Below are positions 33,960-43,244 of a stretch of DNA of 64,000 bases, piece by piece. Under the pieces are notes generated by a model. It did no database searches. It was not told where the DNA came from and saw only the letters and a list, made by a program, of their open reading frames with translations. The stretch is from positions 1-64,000 of the forward strand of contig CANLZY010000022.1 of the NCBI GenBank assembly GCA_947495685.1, read 5' to 3'. Origin of the DNA: an uncultured Tropicimonas sp. GTDB lineage: Bacteria; Pseudomonadota; Alphaproteobacteria; Rhodobacterales; Rhodobacteraceae. A program made the translations under genes and the position numbers. Position 1 is the first letter of the stretch, and the number at the start of each line of letters is the position of its first letter.

Positions 33960-35489
33960 ATGCGTACTGTCTTTCTCCTGTTCGACAGCCTGAACCGCCA
34001 CATGCTCGGCCCCTATGGCGGCACGTCGGTTGAGACACCGAATTTCGATCGCCTCGCGGCGCGCTCGGCGACCTTCGACAAGCACTATGTCGGGTCAATG
34101 CCGTGCATGCCTGCCCGCCGGGATATCCTGACCGGTCGGTTGGGTTTCCTGCATCGGTCCTGGGGGCCGATAGAGCCGTTCGATGTCTGCTTTACCGAAA
34201 CGTTGATGAAGCAGAAAGGCACCTATTCGCACCTCGCCACCGACCATTTCCACTATTGGGAAGACGGCGGAGCCACCTATCACAACCGCTACGACAGTTA
34301 TGACCTGATCCGCGGTCAGGAAGGCGACGCTTGGGTGCCCGCGGCAAATCCGGACTGGACCGCGCTAAAGGAGTTGGTCCACGAGAAACAGTTTTCCGAG
34401 AAGCCGCGCAGCTACCCGCGCAAGAACATCGTCAATCGCGAACGCATCCGGGTGGAGGAGGACTTCCCGTCTCACAAGACCGTTCAGGCCGGGCTCGACT
34501 TCATCGAGCGCAACAAGGGGGGCGACAACTGGTTCCTGCAGATCGAGTGCTTTGATCCGCACGAGCCGTTCCAGGCGCCAGAGCGGTTCCGCGAGCCGTA
34601 CAAGACCGAATGGAATGGCCCGGCCCGCGACTGGCCGCCCTATAACCGGACGGGCGGCGAGACCGAAGCCGAGGCCGAAGAACTGCGCGCCAACTATCGC
34701 GCCACGCTGGCCCATTGCGACGACCTTCTGGGCCGGGTTCTGGATGCCTTCGACGCAGGCGATCTGTGGGACGATACCGCACTGGTGGTCACCACGGATC
34801 ACGGCTTCCTGCTGGGCGAGCACAATTTCTGGGCCAAGAACCGAATGAACCTCTATGAGGAACTGGCCCACTTGCCGCTGTTCCTGCACGATCCACGCAA
34901 CCCCAAACCCGGTGAACGGGTGGACGCGCTGACCCAGACGCCGGACCTTTGTGCCACCTTCCTCGATCTCTTCGACACCGACCCCGCGCCGGAAGTGCAA
35001 GGCTTGTCCCTGATCCCGATGCTTGACGGTGCGCCGGGGCACGACGCTGTCCTGTTCGGCTTCTTTGGTGGCTCGGCCAATGTCACCGACGGACGCTACA
35101 CCTATTTCCGCTATCCATCCGACCTGCGCACGCAGGAAATCTATCAGTACACGCTGATGCCAACCCACATCTTCGCGTTCTTCGCCGATGCGGAGCTGGA
35201 GGCAGCGGAACTGGTTCCGCCCCTGCCCTTCAGCCGCAACATGCCGCTGCTGAAGGTGCCCGTGCACGAGAGCGCAGTGATGCACGCGGCCTATGGGCCT
35301 GGATGCATGATGGAAGACACCACCGTCCTCTTCGACCTGGAAACCGATCCGGGCCAATTGACACCACTCGAGGATCCCGGGGCAGAAACCCGCATGTTGT
35401 CCCTGTTGACCGGCCTCATGGACGGCGTCGACGCCCCGGCAGAGGTCTTCAGGCGCCTGCGCATCACCCTGCCGGAGGCCGCGGAATGA
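33960..35489 (+). CDS. Cytoplasmic sulfatase
   Basis: Sulfate-ester hydrolase of 509 aa. It has no signal peptide: the protein begins MRTVFLLFDSLNRHMLGPYG, placing a metal-binding Asp (Asp9) at the usual N-terminal position. The signature is PCMPARRDILTG with Cys49, a classical CxPxR formylglycine site. Other conserved regions are CFDPHEPF, LVVTTDHGFLLGEH (metal ligands Asp-His) and HLPLFLHDP. Because it is encoded between the sugar permeases and the ATPase, it most likely desulfates the imported compound in the cytoplasm. It needs a formylglycine-generating enzyme encoded elsewhere. Its stop overlaps the next start as ATGA. Confidence 0.93.
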   Translation: MRTVFLLFDSLNRHMLGPYGGTSVETPNFDRLAARSATFDKHYVGSMPCMPARRDILTGRLGFLHRSWGPIEPFDVCFTETLMKQKGTYSHLATDHFHYWEDGGATYHNRYDSYDLIRGQEGDAWVPAANPDWTALKELVHEKQFSEKPRSYPRKNIVNRERIRVEEDFPSHKTVQAGLDFIERNKGGDNWFLQIECFDPHEPFQAPERFREPYKTEWNGPARDWPPYNRTGGETEAEAEELRANYRATLAHCDDLLGRVLDAFDAGDLWDDTALVVTTDHGFLLGEHNFWAKNRMNLYEELAHLPLFLHDPRNPKPGERVDALTQTPDLCATFLDLFDTDPAPEVQGLSLIPMLDGAPGHDAVLFGFFGGSANVTDGRYTYFRYPSDLRTQEIYQYTLMPTHIFAFFADAELEAAELVPPLPFSRNMPLLKVPVHESAVMHAAYGPGCMMEDTTVLFDLETDPGQLTPLEDPGAETRMLSLLTGLMDGVDAPAEVFRRLRITLPEAAE

Positions 35490-36505
35490 TCCCCGGCCCA
35501 GCCACGTCAGTGCGTGCGCGCCTGACCGAGTTGACCGGAGACCGGCGCCAGCTTGCCTCTGTCCGCCGCATAACGCTGGACGACGGGCCAGCTCAGGGTG
35601 TGCGTGCGCTGGCTTTTTCCACCGGCGGCGGCCTGGATTTCTGGGTGCTGAGCGATCGCACGATGGATATCGGTCCGCTCTGGTTTCAAGGCATGCCGGT
35701 CGCCTGGCAGCACCCGGGTGGGACGCTGTCGCCCCAATTGCATGATCCCCATGGCGATGCGGGCACTGGCGTCGGTCGCGCCCTGACCGGTTTCCTGGTG
35801 ACCTGCGGGCTGGACAATGTACGCCAGCCGCAACAGGGCATGCCGCTGCACGGTACCTTGCCGCTGACACCCGCCCGCATCACCGCCCATGGCGAGGATT
35901 GGAACGCGCCGACGCCGCTCCTGTTTGCCGAGGGCGAGATCGTGAAAGCGCATCTCTCCGGGCCATCCTTTTGCCTGACCCGCCGCATCGAGGCCCCCAT
36001 CGGTGGCACCACCCTGCGCGTGATCGACTGCGTGGAGAATATCGGCCCGGCCACCGAAGCTTTCCGCATCCTGTACCACACAAACTTTGGCTTTCCGGCA
36101 GTCGGCGACGGCACAAGGGTATCGCTCAACGGACGCGAGGTTCTCCGTCACGAGCCTCCCGGCGAGGGGCGTCACGCGCCGGAGATCCCTGCCGCGTGCC
36201 ATGATGCGACCGATGCGTCGCAGTTCAATGCAACGCTGGAACGGACCGCCGCCGGCCAATGGCACGGGCTGAACGTCTCCGTCGCGGGCGACAGCGCCGT
36301 GCTTCCCTTCGTCCAGCTTTGGTCGGACCCGCGTCCGCGCCGCAACATCGTCGCCATCGAACCGGCCAATTGCGATCGCAACGCCGACGGAACCAGCGGC
36401 CCGGGAATGGACCTGTCCCCCGGCGAATGCTGGACCTCCACCCTCACATATTCCTTCGCGTCGCCCGACGCGGACAAGAAAGGAGCGCCCCATGGCAACG
36501 GTTGA
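35486..36505 (+). CDS. DUF4432 family protein (aldose 1-epimerase-like)
   Basis: A 339-aa cytoplasmic protein with the galactose-mutarotase fold expected for DUF4432. Segments such as VLSDRTMDIGPLWFQGMPV, GFLVTCGLDNVRQP, GMPLHGTLPLTPARI and RILYHTNFGFP match the family; HGT and YHTNFG carry the His residues that act in the related epimerases. The ATG at 35486 overlaps the sulfatase stop by four bases. It overlaps the ATPase gene start by 14 nt. A role in anomer or epimer interconversion of the desulfated sugar is plausible. Confidence 0.86.
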   Translation: MIPGPATSVRARLTELTGDRRQLASVRRITLDDGPAQGVRALAFSTGGGLDFWVLSDRTMDIGPLWFQGMPVAWQHPGGTLSPQLHDPHGDAGTGVGRALTGFLVTCGLDNVRQPQQGMPLHGTLPLTPARITAHGEDWNAPTPLLFAEGEIVKAHLSGPSFCLTRRIEAPIGGTTLRVIDCVENIGPATEAFRILYHTNFGFPAVGDGTRVSLNGREVLRHEPPGEGRHAPEIPAACHDATDASQFNATLERTAAGQWHGLNVSVAGDSAVLPFVQLWSDPRPRRNIVAIEPANCDRNADGTSGPGMDLSPGECWTSTLTYSFASPDADKKGAPHGNG

Positions 36506-37559
36506 GCTCAAAGGCGTCACCAAGCGCTTCGGTGCGGTGGAAGTCATCACCAATGTCGATCTGTCGATCGAGGAGGGCGAATTCCTGGTCCTCGTCGGTC
36601 CGTCCGGATGTGGCAAATCCACGTTGTTGCGGATGATTTCCGGATTGGAGACGATCTCTGTTGGCGACATGTTCATCGGTGGCAAGCGGGTCAATGACGT
36701 GCCTGCGCGGGATCGCGGCATCTCGATGGTGTTCCAGTCCTATGCCCTCTATCCGCACATGACGAGCGCCCAGAACATGAGCTTTGCGCTAAGGTTGGCC
36801 GGGAAGACACCTGACGAGCAATCAAAACGCATCAAGCCGGCTGCCGGTGTGCTTGGCCTCGGCGACTACCTTGACCGCTTTCCGCGCGAATTGTCAGGTG
36901 GCCAGCGCCAACGCGTTGCAATGGGCCGTGCAATCGTGCGCGAGCCGGATGTGTTCCTGTTTGACGAGCCATTGTCGAACCTCGATGCAAAGCTGCGGGT
37001 CCGGATGCGGGCCGAGTTGAAGGAACTGCACCAGAAGCTGAAGACCACGACGGTTTATGTGACCCACGATCAGGTCGAGGCGATGACCTTGGCTGATCGT
37101 ATCGTTGTGCTGCGGGATGGCATTATCGAACAGGTTGGCGCACCATTGGAGTTGTATGACAACCCCAGGAACAAGTTCGTCGGATCCTTCCTCGGGTCAC
37201 CGTCAATGAACTTCTTTGACCTCCGGGTCGACCCCGACGCACCGGAGCAAGCCGTCTTTGCCGACGGCGACAAGCTTTGCCTGCCACGCTCGCTTGAGGG
37301 GCACAGCCGTGTCACCGTGGGGATCCGCCCCGAGGCGTTGAATCTGGTAGCGGAGGGCACGGAGAATGCGATTTCGGCGAAGGTGGTTGTCATCGAGCCA
37401 ACAGGCGCCGAGACGGAACTTTTCCTGCGCAAAGGCGATACCCACATCATTGCCAGCTTCCGTGAACGGCTGAACGTCCGTCCGGGCGATACGGTGTTCC
37501 TCAGCGCCGATCCTGCAAAATACCACCTGTTTGACAGCACCACGGAAATGGCGATCTGA
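36492..37559 (+). CDS. ABC sugar transporter ATP-binding protein (UgpC/MalK-like)
   Basis: ATPase of 355 aa. Walker A is GPSGCGKST (residues 36-44), Q-loop VFQSYALYPHMT, signature LSGGQRQRVAMGRAI, Walker B VFLFDEPLSNLDAKLR and the H-loop YVTHDQVEAMTLADR. The C-terminal regulatory TOBE domain (about 235-355) shows VTVGIRPEALNL. It completes the importer of the operon. The gene starts inside the end of the DUF4432 gene (14-nt overlap), and converges with the DUF3604 gene 22 nt away. Confidence 0.95.
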   Translation: MATVELKGVTKRFGAVEVITNVDLSIEEGEFLVLVGPSGCGKSTLLRMISGLETISVGDMFIGGKRVNDVPARDRGISMVFQSYALYPHMTSAQNMSFALRLAGKTPDEQSKRIKPAAGVLGLGDYLDRFPRELSGGQRQRVAMGRAIVREPDVFLFDEPLSNLDAKLRVRMRAELKELHQKLKTTTVYVTHDQVEAMTLADRIVVLRDGIIEQVGAPLELYDNPRNKFVGSFLGSPSMNFFDLRVDPDAPEQAVFADGDKLCLPRSLEGHSRVTVGIRPEALNLVAEGTENAISAKVVVIEPTGAETELFLRKGDTHIIASFRERLNVRPGDTVFLSADPAKYHLFDSTTEMAI

Positions 37560-37580
37560 ACGGGCTTCGAGGTAGAGACC

Positions 37581-39131
37581 CTACCTGCAGAAGAACGGGC
37601 TGCTCCAACTCCACTGTCCGTTTGCCTGGCGCATGCGCAGGCTCACCCAGTCTCCGGCCCCGAGCGCATCGAGGGCGACGGTGCCTGTCCATTGCCAGTC
37701 CTGCGGTCGCGGCAGCTGGTGGAGACGAAACGCCGGAGTGTCGATGCCTCCAAGGTTGCCGGACACGGCGCCTGCCAGGAGCCGATCAACACCAACGCGC
37801 AGGTTCACACCTTCGGTTCGCAGGTGCACATCGTCATCCTGCCTGACCCGTATGCGCGCCGCGACAGATTGCGTTGCCACTGTCTGGTTGTTGGGGTTGG
37901 CCTGGGCACAGATATCAAAACTGATGATGTTATCCATCAGCTGAACCGTACTACCCGGCACCGCCTGGTCTTCCGCCTCCAGGGGCGAAACCACCTCGGG
38001 CCCACGCAGGCGCGGTTCGACCGCCTCGATCACGCCACCGTCCAGCGTCAGCGTCCCGTTCCAGACATGTTCCGTGCCACGCGCGCCCCAGCCGAGTTCC
38101 AGAACCAGTATTGTCTCCAGATCCTCCCGCGTCGGACAGATCGGAGCCGGTGTCACCTGCGGGGTAATCCGGTGCACCACGCGACCGTTCCGCAACACAT
38201 CGATATAGTCGATCGCGCCGCCCGCCACCGCCTCGATCTGAAGAACCGGCATCGCGACCGGTTCGATCTGATCTCCGGGAATGGCATTTCCCAGCCACGC
38301 GAACAGGTGGCAATTATCCCCCGTCTGTGCCCCGGTGTGGCGGGAGCGAATGGCGCTCCACAGGCTCGACGACGTGTTCTGCGATGCATAGAGAACGGCA
38401 CGCCCATGACCGTGGGAGCCGGGAAATCCGGAATGGTGATCGGTGCCGCCGATCACGCCGAACATGTGCCCCGAATTCCAGCCGGCGTGCACGGTATTCG
38501 CGCCGTCGCCGGGGCCCATGGAGTGCAGGAAGGGCCTGTCTGTATTGGAGGTTTCGGAACAGCCATGCATTGAAACGATTTCCACGACCGGCGACAGCGA
38601 GGAGTCGAAACTCTCCCAGTTGATGCCCCGTGCGCCCGTGCGATAGGCGATGTGATGGGGAAATGCGATGGCATCCGTTCCGTATGCTTTCGACAGCGCC
38701 TGCCACAGTGCGCGGGGCGAGTCCGCCTTGACCATTTCCCGTTGGTCAACAGAGCGAAAGACGATCGTGTGATCCCCGTGGGCGTTCGAGTGCATCTCGT
38801 ATCCCGGAAACACCGTGAATTGCCCAGGCGCGTTGAAGGTTTCAAGCTGTTCGAAATGCGCGGGCCAGAGACGTTTGAGGCGCGCGAAACCCTTGACGTG
38901 AAAATCCACGATATGGGCAACCGATGGATCATCGACCGGCATGTCAGGCCAGTAGGCGTGACCTGTGATCGAAACGAAGTCCAACTGCTTGCGGGCGTTC
39001 CGAAGAGCGTCCTCGAGCGTGCCGTGTCCGTAGGAAATTCCGCAATGGTTGTGAAGATCTCCGTAGAACGGCCGTACTCCCGCGCCATGGGCCAGCGGGT
39101 TCAATCGAGCGGGAAGTTCCGGTGCGGCCAT
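37581..39131 (-). CDS. DUF3604 family metal-dependent (PHP-like) protein
   Basis: A 516-aa protein. The N-terminal domain has PHP-type metal motifs: FYGDLHNHCGISYGHGT (DLHNH), DFVSITGHA, FPGYEMHS and GGTDHHSGFPG. These place it with DUF3604, distantly related to PHP phosphoesterases. The C-terminal 200 residues are beta-rich with IDVLRNGRVVHR. The ATG at 39131 follows AGGAAG; an upstream TTG at 39197 adds an Arg-rich stretch and is unlikely. It has no signal peptide. It converges with the sulfatase/ABC operon with 21 nt between stops. DUF3604 genes often occur near sulfatases and phosphonate/ester hydrolases, so it may act on the same substrate; the reaction is unknown. Confidence 0.86.
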   Translation of the reverse strand: MAAPELPARLNPLAHGAGVRPFYGDLHNHCGISYGHGTLEDALRNARKQLDFVSITGHAYWPDMPVDDPSVAHIVDFHVKGFARLKRLWPAHFEQLETFNAPGQFTVFPGYEMHSNAHGDHTIVFRSVDQREMVKADSPRALWQALSKAYGTDAIAFPHHIAYRTGARGINWESFDSSLSPVVEIVSMHGCSETSNTDRPFLHSMGPGDGANTVHAGWNSGHMFGVIGGTDHHSGFPGSHGHGRAVLYASQNTSSSLWSAIRSRHTGAQTGDNCHLFAWLGNAIPGDQIEPVAMPVLQIEAVAGGAIDYIDVLRNGRVVHRITPQVTPAPICPTREDLETILVLELGWGARGTEHVWNGTLTLDGGVIEAVEPRLRGPEVVSPLEAEDQAVPGSTVQLMDNIISFDICAQANPNNQTVATQSVAARIRVRQDDDVHLRTEGVNLRVGVDRLLAGAVSGNLGGIDTPAFRLHQLPRPQDWQWTGTVALDALGAGDWVSLRMRQANGQWSWSSPFFCR

Positions 39132-40490
39132 TCTTCCTACAATCCTGTTTCGGAGAGCATACCGTCGAGATCTGCGATCTCGTGAGTCTCTGGGCAAGTG
39201 TAGACGACGACGGCACCGGCGTCACTCACAAGGGTGGCTCGGCCCATTGTGGGCCAAAGGAAGGCCGCTTGAATCAGCCCCCCTGTTCGATCCGCTCAGT
39301 CTCTCCACAAAACAGCCACGGAACACCCAAGGGCGTCTCCTCCAGTCGGTGCCTCAACGCCCTTTTCATCAGCTGGATTTCCCCCAAACGCCAAAGGTTC
39401 GGTAACTCTTGAAATTCCGCAGGCAGAATGATCGTGAGATCAAAGCGAGGCCTTGATCGGACCCAAGGGTCGTTTTTCGGAGCCCCTTTGAAGAACCCAT
39501 TGATGCGCACAGTTCCCCCTTCTCCGGACGGACTTGCCCCGCGGCTTCAGGGACGGGGATGCCGGGCCCGTATGGCCGTGGAGCACGGCGATAGGGACCA
39601 GGAGTTCGCCAGCCTGGCGGTCGAAGCCCGGCGCCCTTGCTGATGCCGACGGCCCCGCGATAATTGACCCCTGGGCCAGGAACGGCGGCCAGCGGGTCGG
39701 TTACCTCCGCGATCCTGAGGACCAAGGGCGATTTGCGGGATCTGCGTAGGCCCGGAACGAAACGCTGCATGTCTTCATGCCCTCGGCCATCCGCTGACCC
39801 AACGCGGTTGCCTTCTCCTCCTTCACGGGAATTTCCTGGCTGACGATGGCAAGGACTCCAGTCGCCAACCGGACAAGGCCCGCCAAGGAGAAAACCGATG
39901 AAATGCACACCATAACTGCAATCGGTCACCGATCCGGCTGAACGGCTTGGTCCTTCCGCCCGGCTTGCAGCTTTCTGCGTCAGCGAACTGGCGCAATCCA
40001 GCGTTCAACGAAGGCGTCGTGAACGGCTCGAGTTGGCATCTACGGTCGCACGCAGTTGCGGTCGCGGGTTCCACCCCCTGACAACCATCCATGATGCATC
40101 GATGGTTCGGAACGCACCCTCGGGTCAGGCCTGATGGCAACAGCGCATTTTGTGGATGCCGTCTTTTGGTTTGTGTCCTTCCAATGGACGCACCTGCACA
40201 CCGAGGAGTGTCCAAAAGTTCATGCGACAGATGTCTATTTCAGAACTGATGGCGGCCAATCCATTGATCGATGCGACGGCACGATCCTGCGCGGGACAAG
40301 GGCTGAGCGGGCGAGTTCTCTTGCGGGACCGGCACGCTTGGCGACACCGATCTCGGCCATGACTACCGGATCATCGACGCCACCGTTACTCAGATGCGCC
40401 TGACACTGCAGCAGGCAAGCGGCTCTCCGTGATCTGCGATCGCAAGTGACCCGGTCGCCGGCCCGCTTTCCCGGCTGGCCGGCGCACCCT
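39132..40490. other. Largely decayed interval
   Basis: About 1.36 kb with no intact gene. It includes the IS remnant at 39480-39640. The remaining frames are short and Arg/Pro-rich. A near-palindromic stretch around CATGATGCATCGATG lies near 40090-40105. Near 40340-40430 a plus-strand frame reads LGDTDLGHDYRIIDATVTQM, which looks protein-like but has no start and I cannot place it. Confidence 0.45.
39480..39640 (-). mobile_element. Decayed IS transposase C-terminal remnant, copy 1
   Basis: The minus strand reads FDRQAGELLVPIAVLHGHTG then SPSLKPRGKSV. This matches the copy at 59330-59500 (FDRQVGQPRLGSSCATATLR, SAHLTLKPWDTSV) and resembles a common transposase ending in Rhodobacteraceae (ARDFDRQVAE...IAVLN..TALG). 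The DNA alignment shows shared blocks such as CTTCGACCGCCAGG on the minus strand and a related stretch around GGAGCCCCTTTG. Family assignment is from memory and tentative. Confidence 0.42.
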
Positions 40491-40874
40491 TCAGAACATG
40501 CCGTTCTCGTGGGCGCTGGTCTTGGGCATTTCCTGCAGAACGTCCCAGTGCTCGACAATCTTGCCATTGTCGTCGAGGCGGAAGATGTCGATTCCAGCGT
40601 ATTCCAGCCCCTCGGGCCAGATCTGGTGACAGTGCAAAATCACGTGATCGCCCTCTGCCAATGCCCGCTTCACCACGACCCGCTTGCCCGGAAATTCCGC
40701 CGCCATTTTCTCAAAGTAGGCAATGAACCCTTCCTTTCCGGTTTCAACATGCGGGTTGTGCTGGATGTAATCTCCGCCGGCATAGGCCTCGATGGCCTTG
40801 CGCGGGTCGCAGGCGTTGAACATCATCTCGTAGAATGCAACCACGTTGCGCTTGTTCAGGTCCAGGTCTTGCAT
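40491..40874 (-). CDS. SnoaL-like polyketide cyclase/NTF2-fold protein
   Basis: A 127-aa single-domain NTF2-fold protein of the SnoaL/ester cyclase type. It starts MQDLDLNKRNVVAFYEMMFN; the core DYIQHNPHVETGKEGFIAYFEKM and DHVILHCHQIWPEG then GIDIFRLDDNGKIVEHWDVLQ is a hallmark of this group. It ends with EMPKTSAHENGMF. An AAGAAAAAAGAG stretch lies upstream of the ATG. It lies alone next to an alcohol dehydrogenase pseudogene on the same strand. Members include small-molecule cyclases, isomerases and many proteins of unknown role. Confidence 0.88.
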   Translation of the reverse strand: MQDLDLNKRNVVAFYEMMFNACDPRKAIEAYAGGDYIQHNPHVETGKEGFIAYFEKMAAEFPGKRVVVKRALAEGDHVILHCHQIWPEGLEYAGIDIFRLDDNGKIVEHWDVLQEMPKTSAHENGMF

Positions 40875-40952
40875 CTCTTTTTTCTTCCGAATTCACCGAG
40901 GGGCCGACATCTTTCGCCACCCCGTTCCGCCACCTTGGTTTTGCAAGGTCCC

Positions 40953-41465
40953 TCAGAACCCTTTCAGCACGAGTTTTCCGCGGGTCCCTCCGCTCTCTTT
41001 CGACGCCTGCGCCTTCCGAAGGCTCTCGGCGTTGATCCCGCAGGTCAGGTCCGTCGCGGTTGTGCGAACGCGCTCGGCATCGCCCAGATCCGCCACTTTC
41101 CTCAGGATCTCGCCCTGAACGCCCATGTCCGGGGTGTTGTACAGTGGCCGGGTGACCATGGTGAAGCGGAGAATCGCCACCGATTTCATGCCGAACGGCG
41201 TCAGCTCGCCCGAGCTAAAACTGTCCACCGGGCAGAAACGCCCCTGGGGTGCGATGATCTCCGCGATCTCGCCGACATGGCCGTCGGTGAAGTTGGTCGG
41301 CAGGATGAAACCGGGCGCGTCGAGGCCAAGTCATTCGATCTGGAGGGCCATTCGCTCGCAATGATTGATTACGGGATGGGCGCCGAGTTCCTTGACCCAT
41401 ACGACCGCCTCCGGGCGCGAGGCGGTGGAACGCAAAAGTAGTCGCACGGTGGCGTGAACGAGTAA
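40953..41465 (-). pseudogene. Zinc-binding alcohol dehydrogenase/quinone oxidoreductase family, 3' pseudogene
   Basis: The minus-strand translation from about 41465 reads TASRPEAVVWVKELGAHPVI, then QIE, a stop (TGA at 41333-41331), then GLDAPGFILPTNFTDGHVGE, IAEIIAPQGRFCPVDSFSS, and MVTRPLYNTPDMG, ending GTRGKLVLKGF at 40953. This is the NAD(P)-binding and C-terminal part of the MDR-superfamily zinc-binding alcohol dehydrogenase group. The catalytic N-terminal domain and the GxGGVG stretch are missing. With an internal stop and no N-terminus it is non-functional. A 276-nt open frame after the stop starts at ATG 41228 but would lack the cofactor site. Confidence 0.75.
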
Positions 41466-41514
41466 TTGGCCTGGTGCCCTTGGTGATGTCTTTCGAAATC
41501 TTGCTGCCAGTGAA

Positions 41515-41916
41515 GTGAAGCAGGGAGCTTTGCCCTCTCACTTCTTGTTCTGGGGCCACCTTGCCTCGCTGACGACCCCGGAAGAGAATGCTATCGCCCA
41601 TGGCCCGTTCGATGACGACAAGGTTTTCCGGGAATTTCCGCACGACGACACCTCGGCCATCCACCACCGTATCAAGATCGGCCCGTTTCTTGGCGGCTTG
41701 CGGGCCTCAGACACGGACGACTCTTTCGACGGATGGCAATGGCTCGCCGGCGAACCTTGGGACGGCACCATCTGGTCCCCCAAAAAACTCGACGATGGCG
41801 TCACCGGTCGCGACCTGAGCCGATTATTGGACACCGTCTCCCAAAACGGCGAGCGCGGCACGCCATCGGGCGATAGCAAGGGCTTCATCATCGAATATGA
41901 CGAAATGCCAAGGTAG
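41515..41916 (+). CDS. Hypothetical protein, doubtful
   Basis: A 133-aa frame. I do not recognise it. The product is acidic, with segments such as GPFDDDKVFREFPHDDTSA and SFDGWQWLAGEPWDGTIW that look more protein-like than the usual antisense translation in this region. A GAAGTGAAG stretch precedes the ATG. There is no signal peptide or membrane segment. It lies in decayed DNA between the dehydrogenase pseudogene and an IclR gene, so it may be a remnant. Confidence 0.3.
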   Translation: MKQGALPSHFLFWGHLASLTTPEENAIAHGPFDDDKVFREFPHDDTSAIHHRIKIGPFLGGLRASDTDDSFDGWQWLAGEPWDGTIWSPKKLDDGVTGRDLSRLLDTVSQNGERGTPSGDSKGFIIEYDEMPR

Positions 41917-42458
41917 TCAGGTCCGCCTCAACCAGGGAAACTAGCACGATTCCAGATTTCAACAGTTTCGTTGAACGATGCGGATCTGCGGGGAGACCGG
42001 TTCTGAAGAACTCCCCCTCCAGGCGCCGTTTGGCCCCATGGTCAGCCGAATGTCGGCCTCTGCCAGTAGACCGAAGTGTCTCCCGTGCGCAGAGACTGAC
42101 CGGCACATCCTTTTTTCCAGCCCCCAGGTTGCGAAAGGCTCGTGCACTGCGCTTGCAACGAATTGCAGGAACGCGAAAGATCTGCCGCACTCCTCTGCCA
42201 ACATTTTGATGCCGGTTCCGCTGGGCGTTGCCCCGGGGAGGTATGTCAACGTGGCGATCCTTCAGGGTTGAGAGTGCAGGCCAAGCAGTCGCTTGATCTA
42301 TTGTTCAATTCCCCAAACAGGAGCATTTGTCCAAGCGATCACTCATTGCCGATGTTGCCGAGCTTTGTCGCTGCACTTAAGGATATGTCGGTTGGATCGC
42401 AAAAGACGGAGGGGGTCCGGGCCCTTGAGGCTATTGCGGGAACTATCAGGAATATGCT
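41917..42458. other. Gene-free interval before IclR gene
   Basis: About 540 nt. Frames on both strands are open for 80-100 codons but match nothing I know. No convincing operator symmetry was seen near the IclR start. Confidence 0.4.
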
Positions 42459-43244
42459 TTGAACGAACGTCCAGAAGCCGCGACGCCTCAGCGTCACACC
42501 AGAGTTGATAGCACGCTCTCGAAGGGGTTGATGATCCTCGAGGCATTGGCTGCGTCTCATGACTCCAAGGGCGTTTCCGAACTTGCGCGGGAACTGAACC
42601 TGACCAAGTCCAATGTCTTTCGGCTCCTTCAATCGCTGCTGGCACTGGGTTATGTCAGGTCCATGGAGGACAAGACCTACAGGGCGACGCTGAAGGTCTG
42701 GCAGGTGGGACGGGCCATCGTCGACAATGTCGATCTCAGGGAGATGGCGACACAGGCGATGCAAGACCTGTCGGCACAGACACACGAGACCATCTACCTT
42801 GCGGTGCCAGACGGGTTGAACGTCATCTATATCGACAAGATCGACAGCGCCCAGTCGATCCGCTCCTGGAACCCCATTGGTGGTTCGGCACCGATCTACT
42901 GCGTTGGAACCGGCAAGGCGATTCTTGCCCTGCGCTATCAGCGCCTGCGCGAACGTCTGTCCGGGCACCTGCGCAAATACACCGAACGGACGATAACGTC
43001 GCTTCGCGAACTCGACGCCGAGATGTCCCGAACCCGCGCCCGGGGCTACGCCATCGACAACGGCGAATTCCGAGATCGGATCAAGAGCTATGGCGCTGCC
43101 ATCTGCCTTCCGGACGGGCGGCCGGTGGGGGCGATCGGGATCTCGGTCCCGGAAACCAACATGAAACCGCGGGACGAGGAGCGTTTTGGCGCCCTTGTCC
43201 GCGACGCCGCCTTGGATGTCACCTTGAAGCTTTCTGACAACTGA
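42459..43244 (+). CDS. IclR-family transcriptional regulator
   Basis: A 261-aa regulator. The N-terminal HTH is LSKGLMILEALAASHDSKGV then SELARELNLTKSNVFRLLQS, followed by the effector domain with NVIYIDKIDSAQSIRSWNPIGG and YCVGTGKAILA, and the C-terminal RGYAIDNGEFRDRIKSYGAAI. The start is TTG at 42459 with AGGAA upstream; the first internal ATG falls inside the HTH. There is no adjoining catabolic operon on either side: upstream is decayed DNA, downstream 600 nt and then dorC. Its targets may lie elsewhere or may have been lost with the pseudogenes. Confidence 0.9.
   Translation: MNERPEAATPQRHTRVDSTLSKGLMILEALAASHDSKGVSELARELNLTKSNVFRLLQSLLALGYVRSMEDKTYRATLKVWQVGRAIVDNVDLREMATQAMQDLSAQTHETIYLAVPDGLNVIYIDKIDSAQSIRSWNPIGGSAPIYCVGTGKAILALRYQRLRERLSGHLRKYTERTITSLRELDAEMSRTRARGYAIDNGEFRDRIKSYGAAICLPDGRPVGAIGISVPETNMKPRDEERFGALVRDAALDVTLKLSDN

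Noticed and set aside
40446-41441. 331-codon plus-strand frame
   Set aside because: Runs antisense to both the SnoaL-like gene and the dehydrogenase pseudogene, which have clear protein matches on the minus strand.
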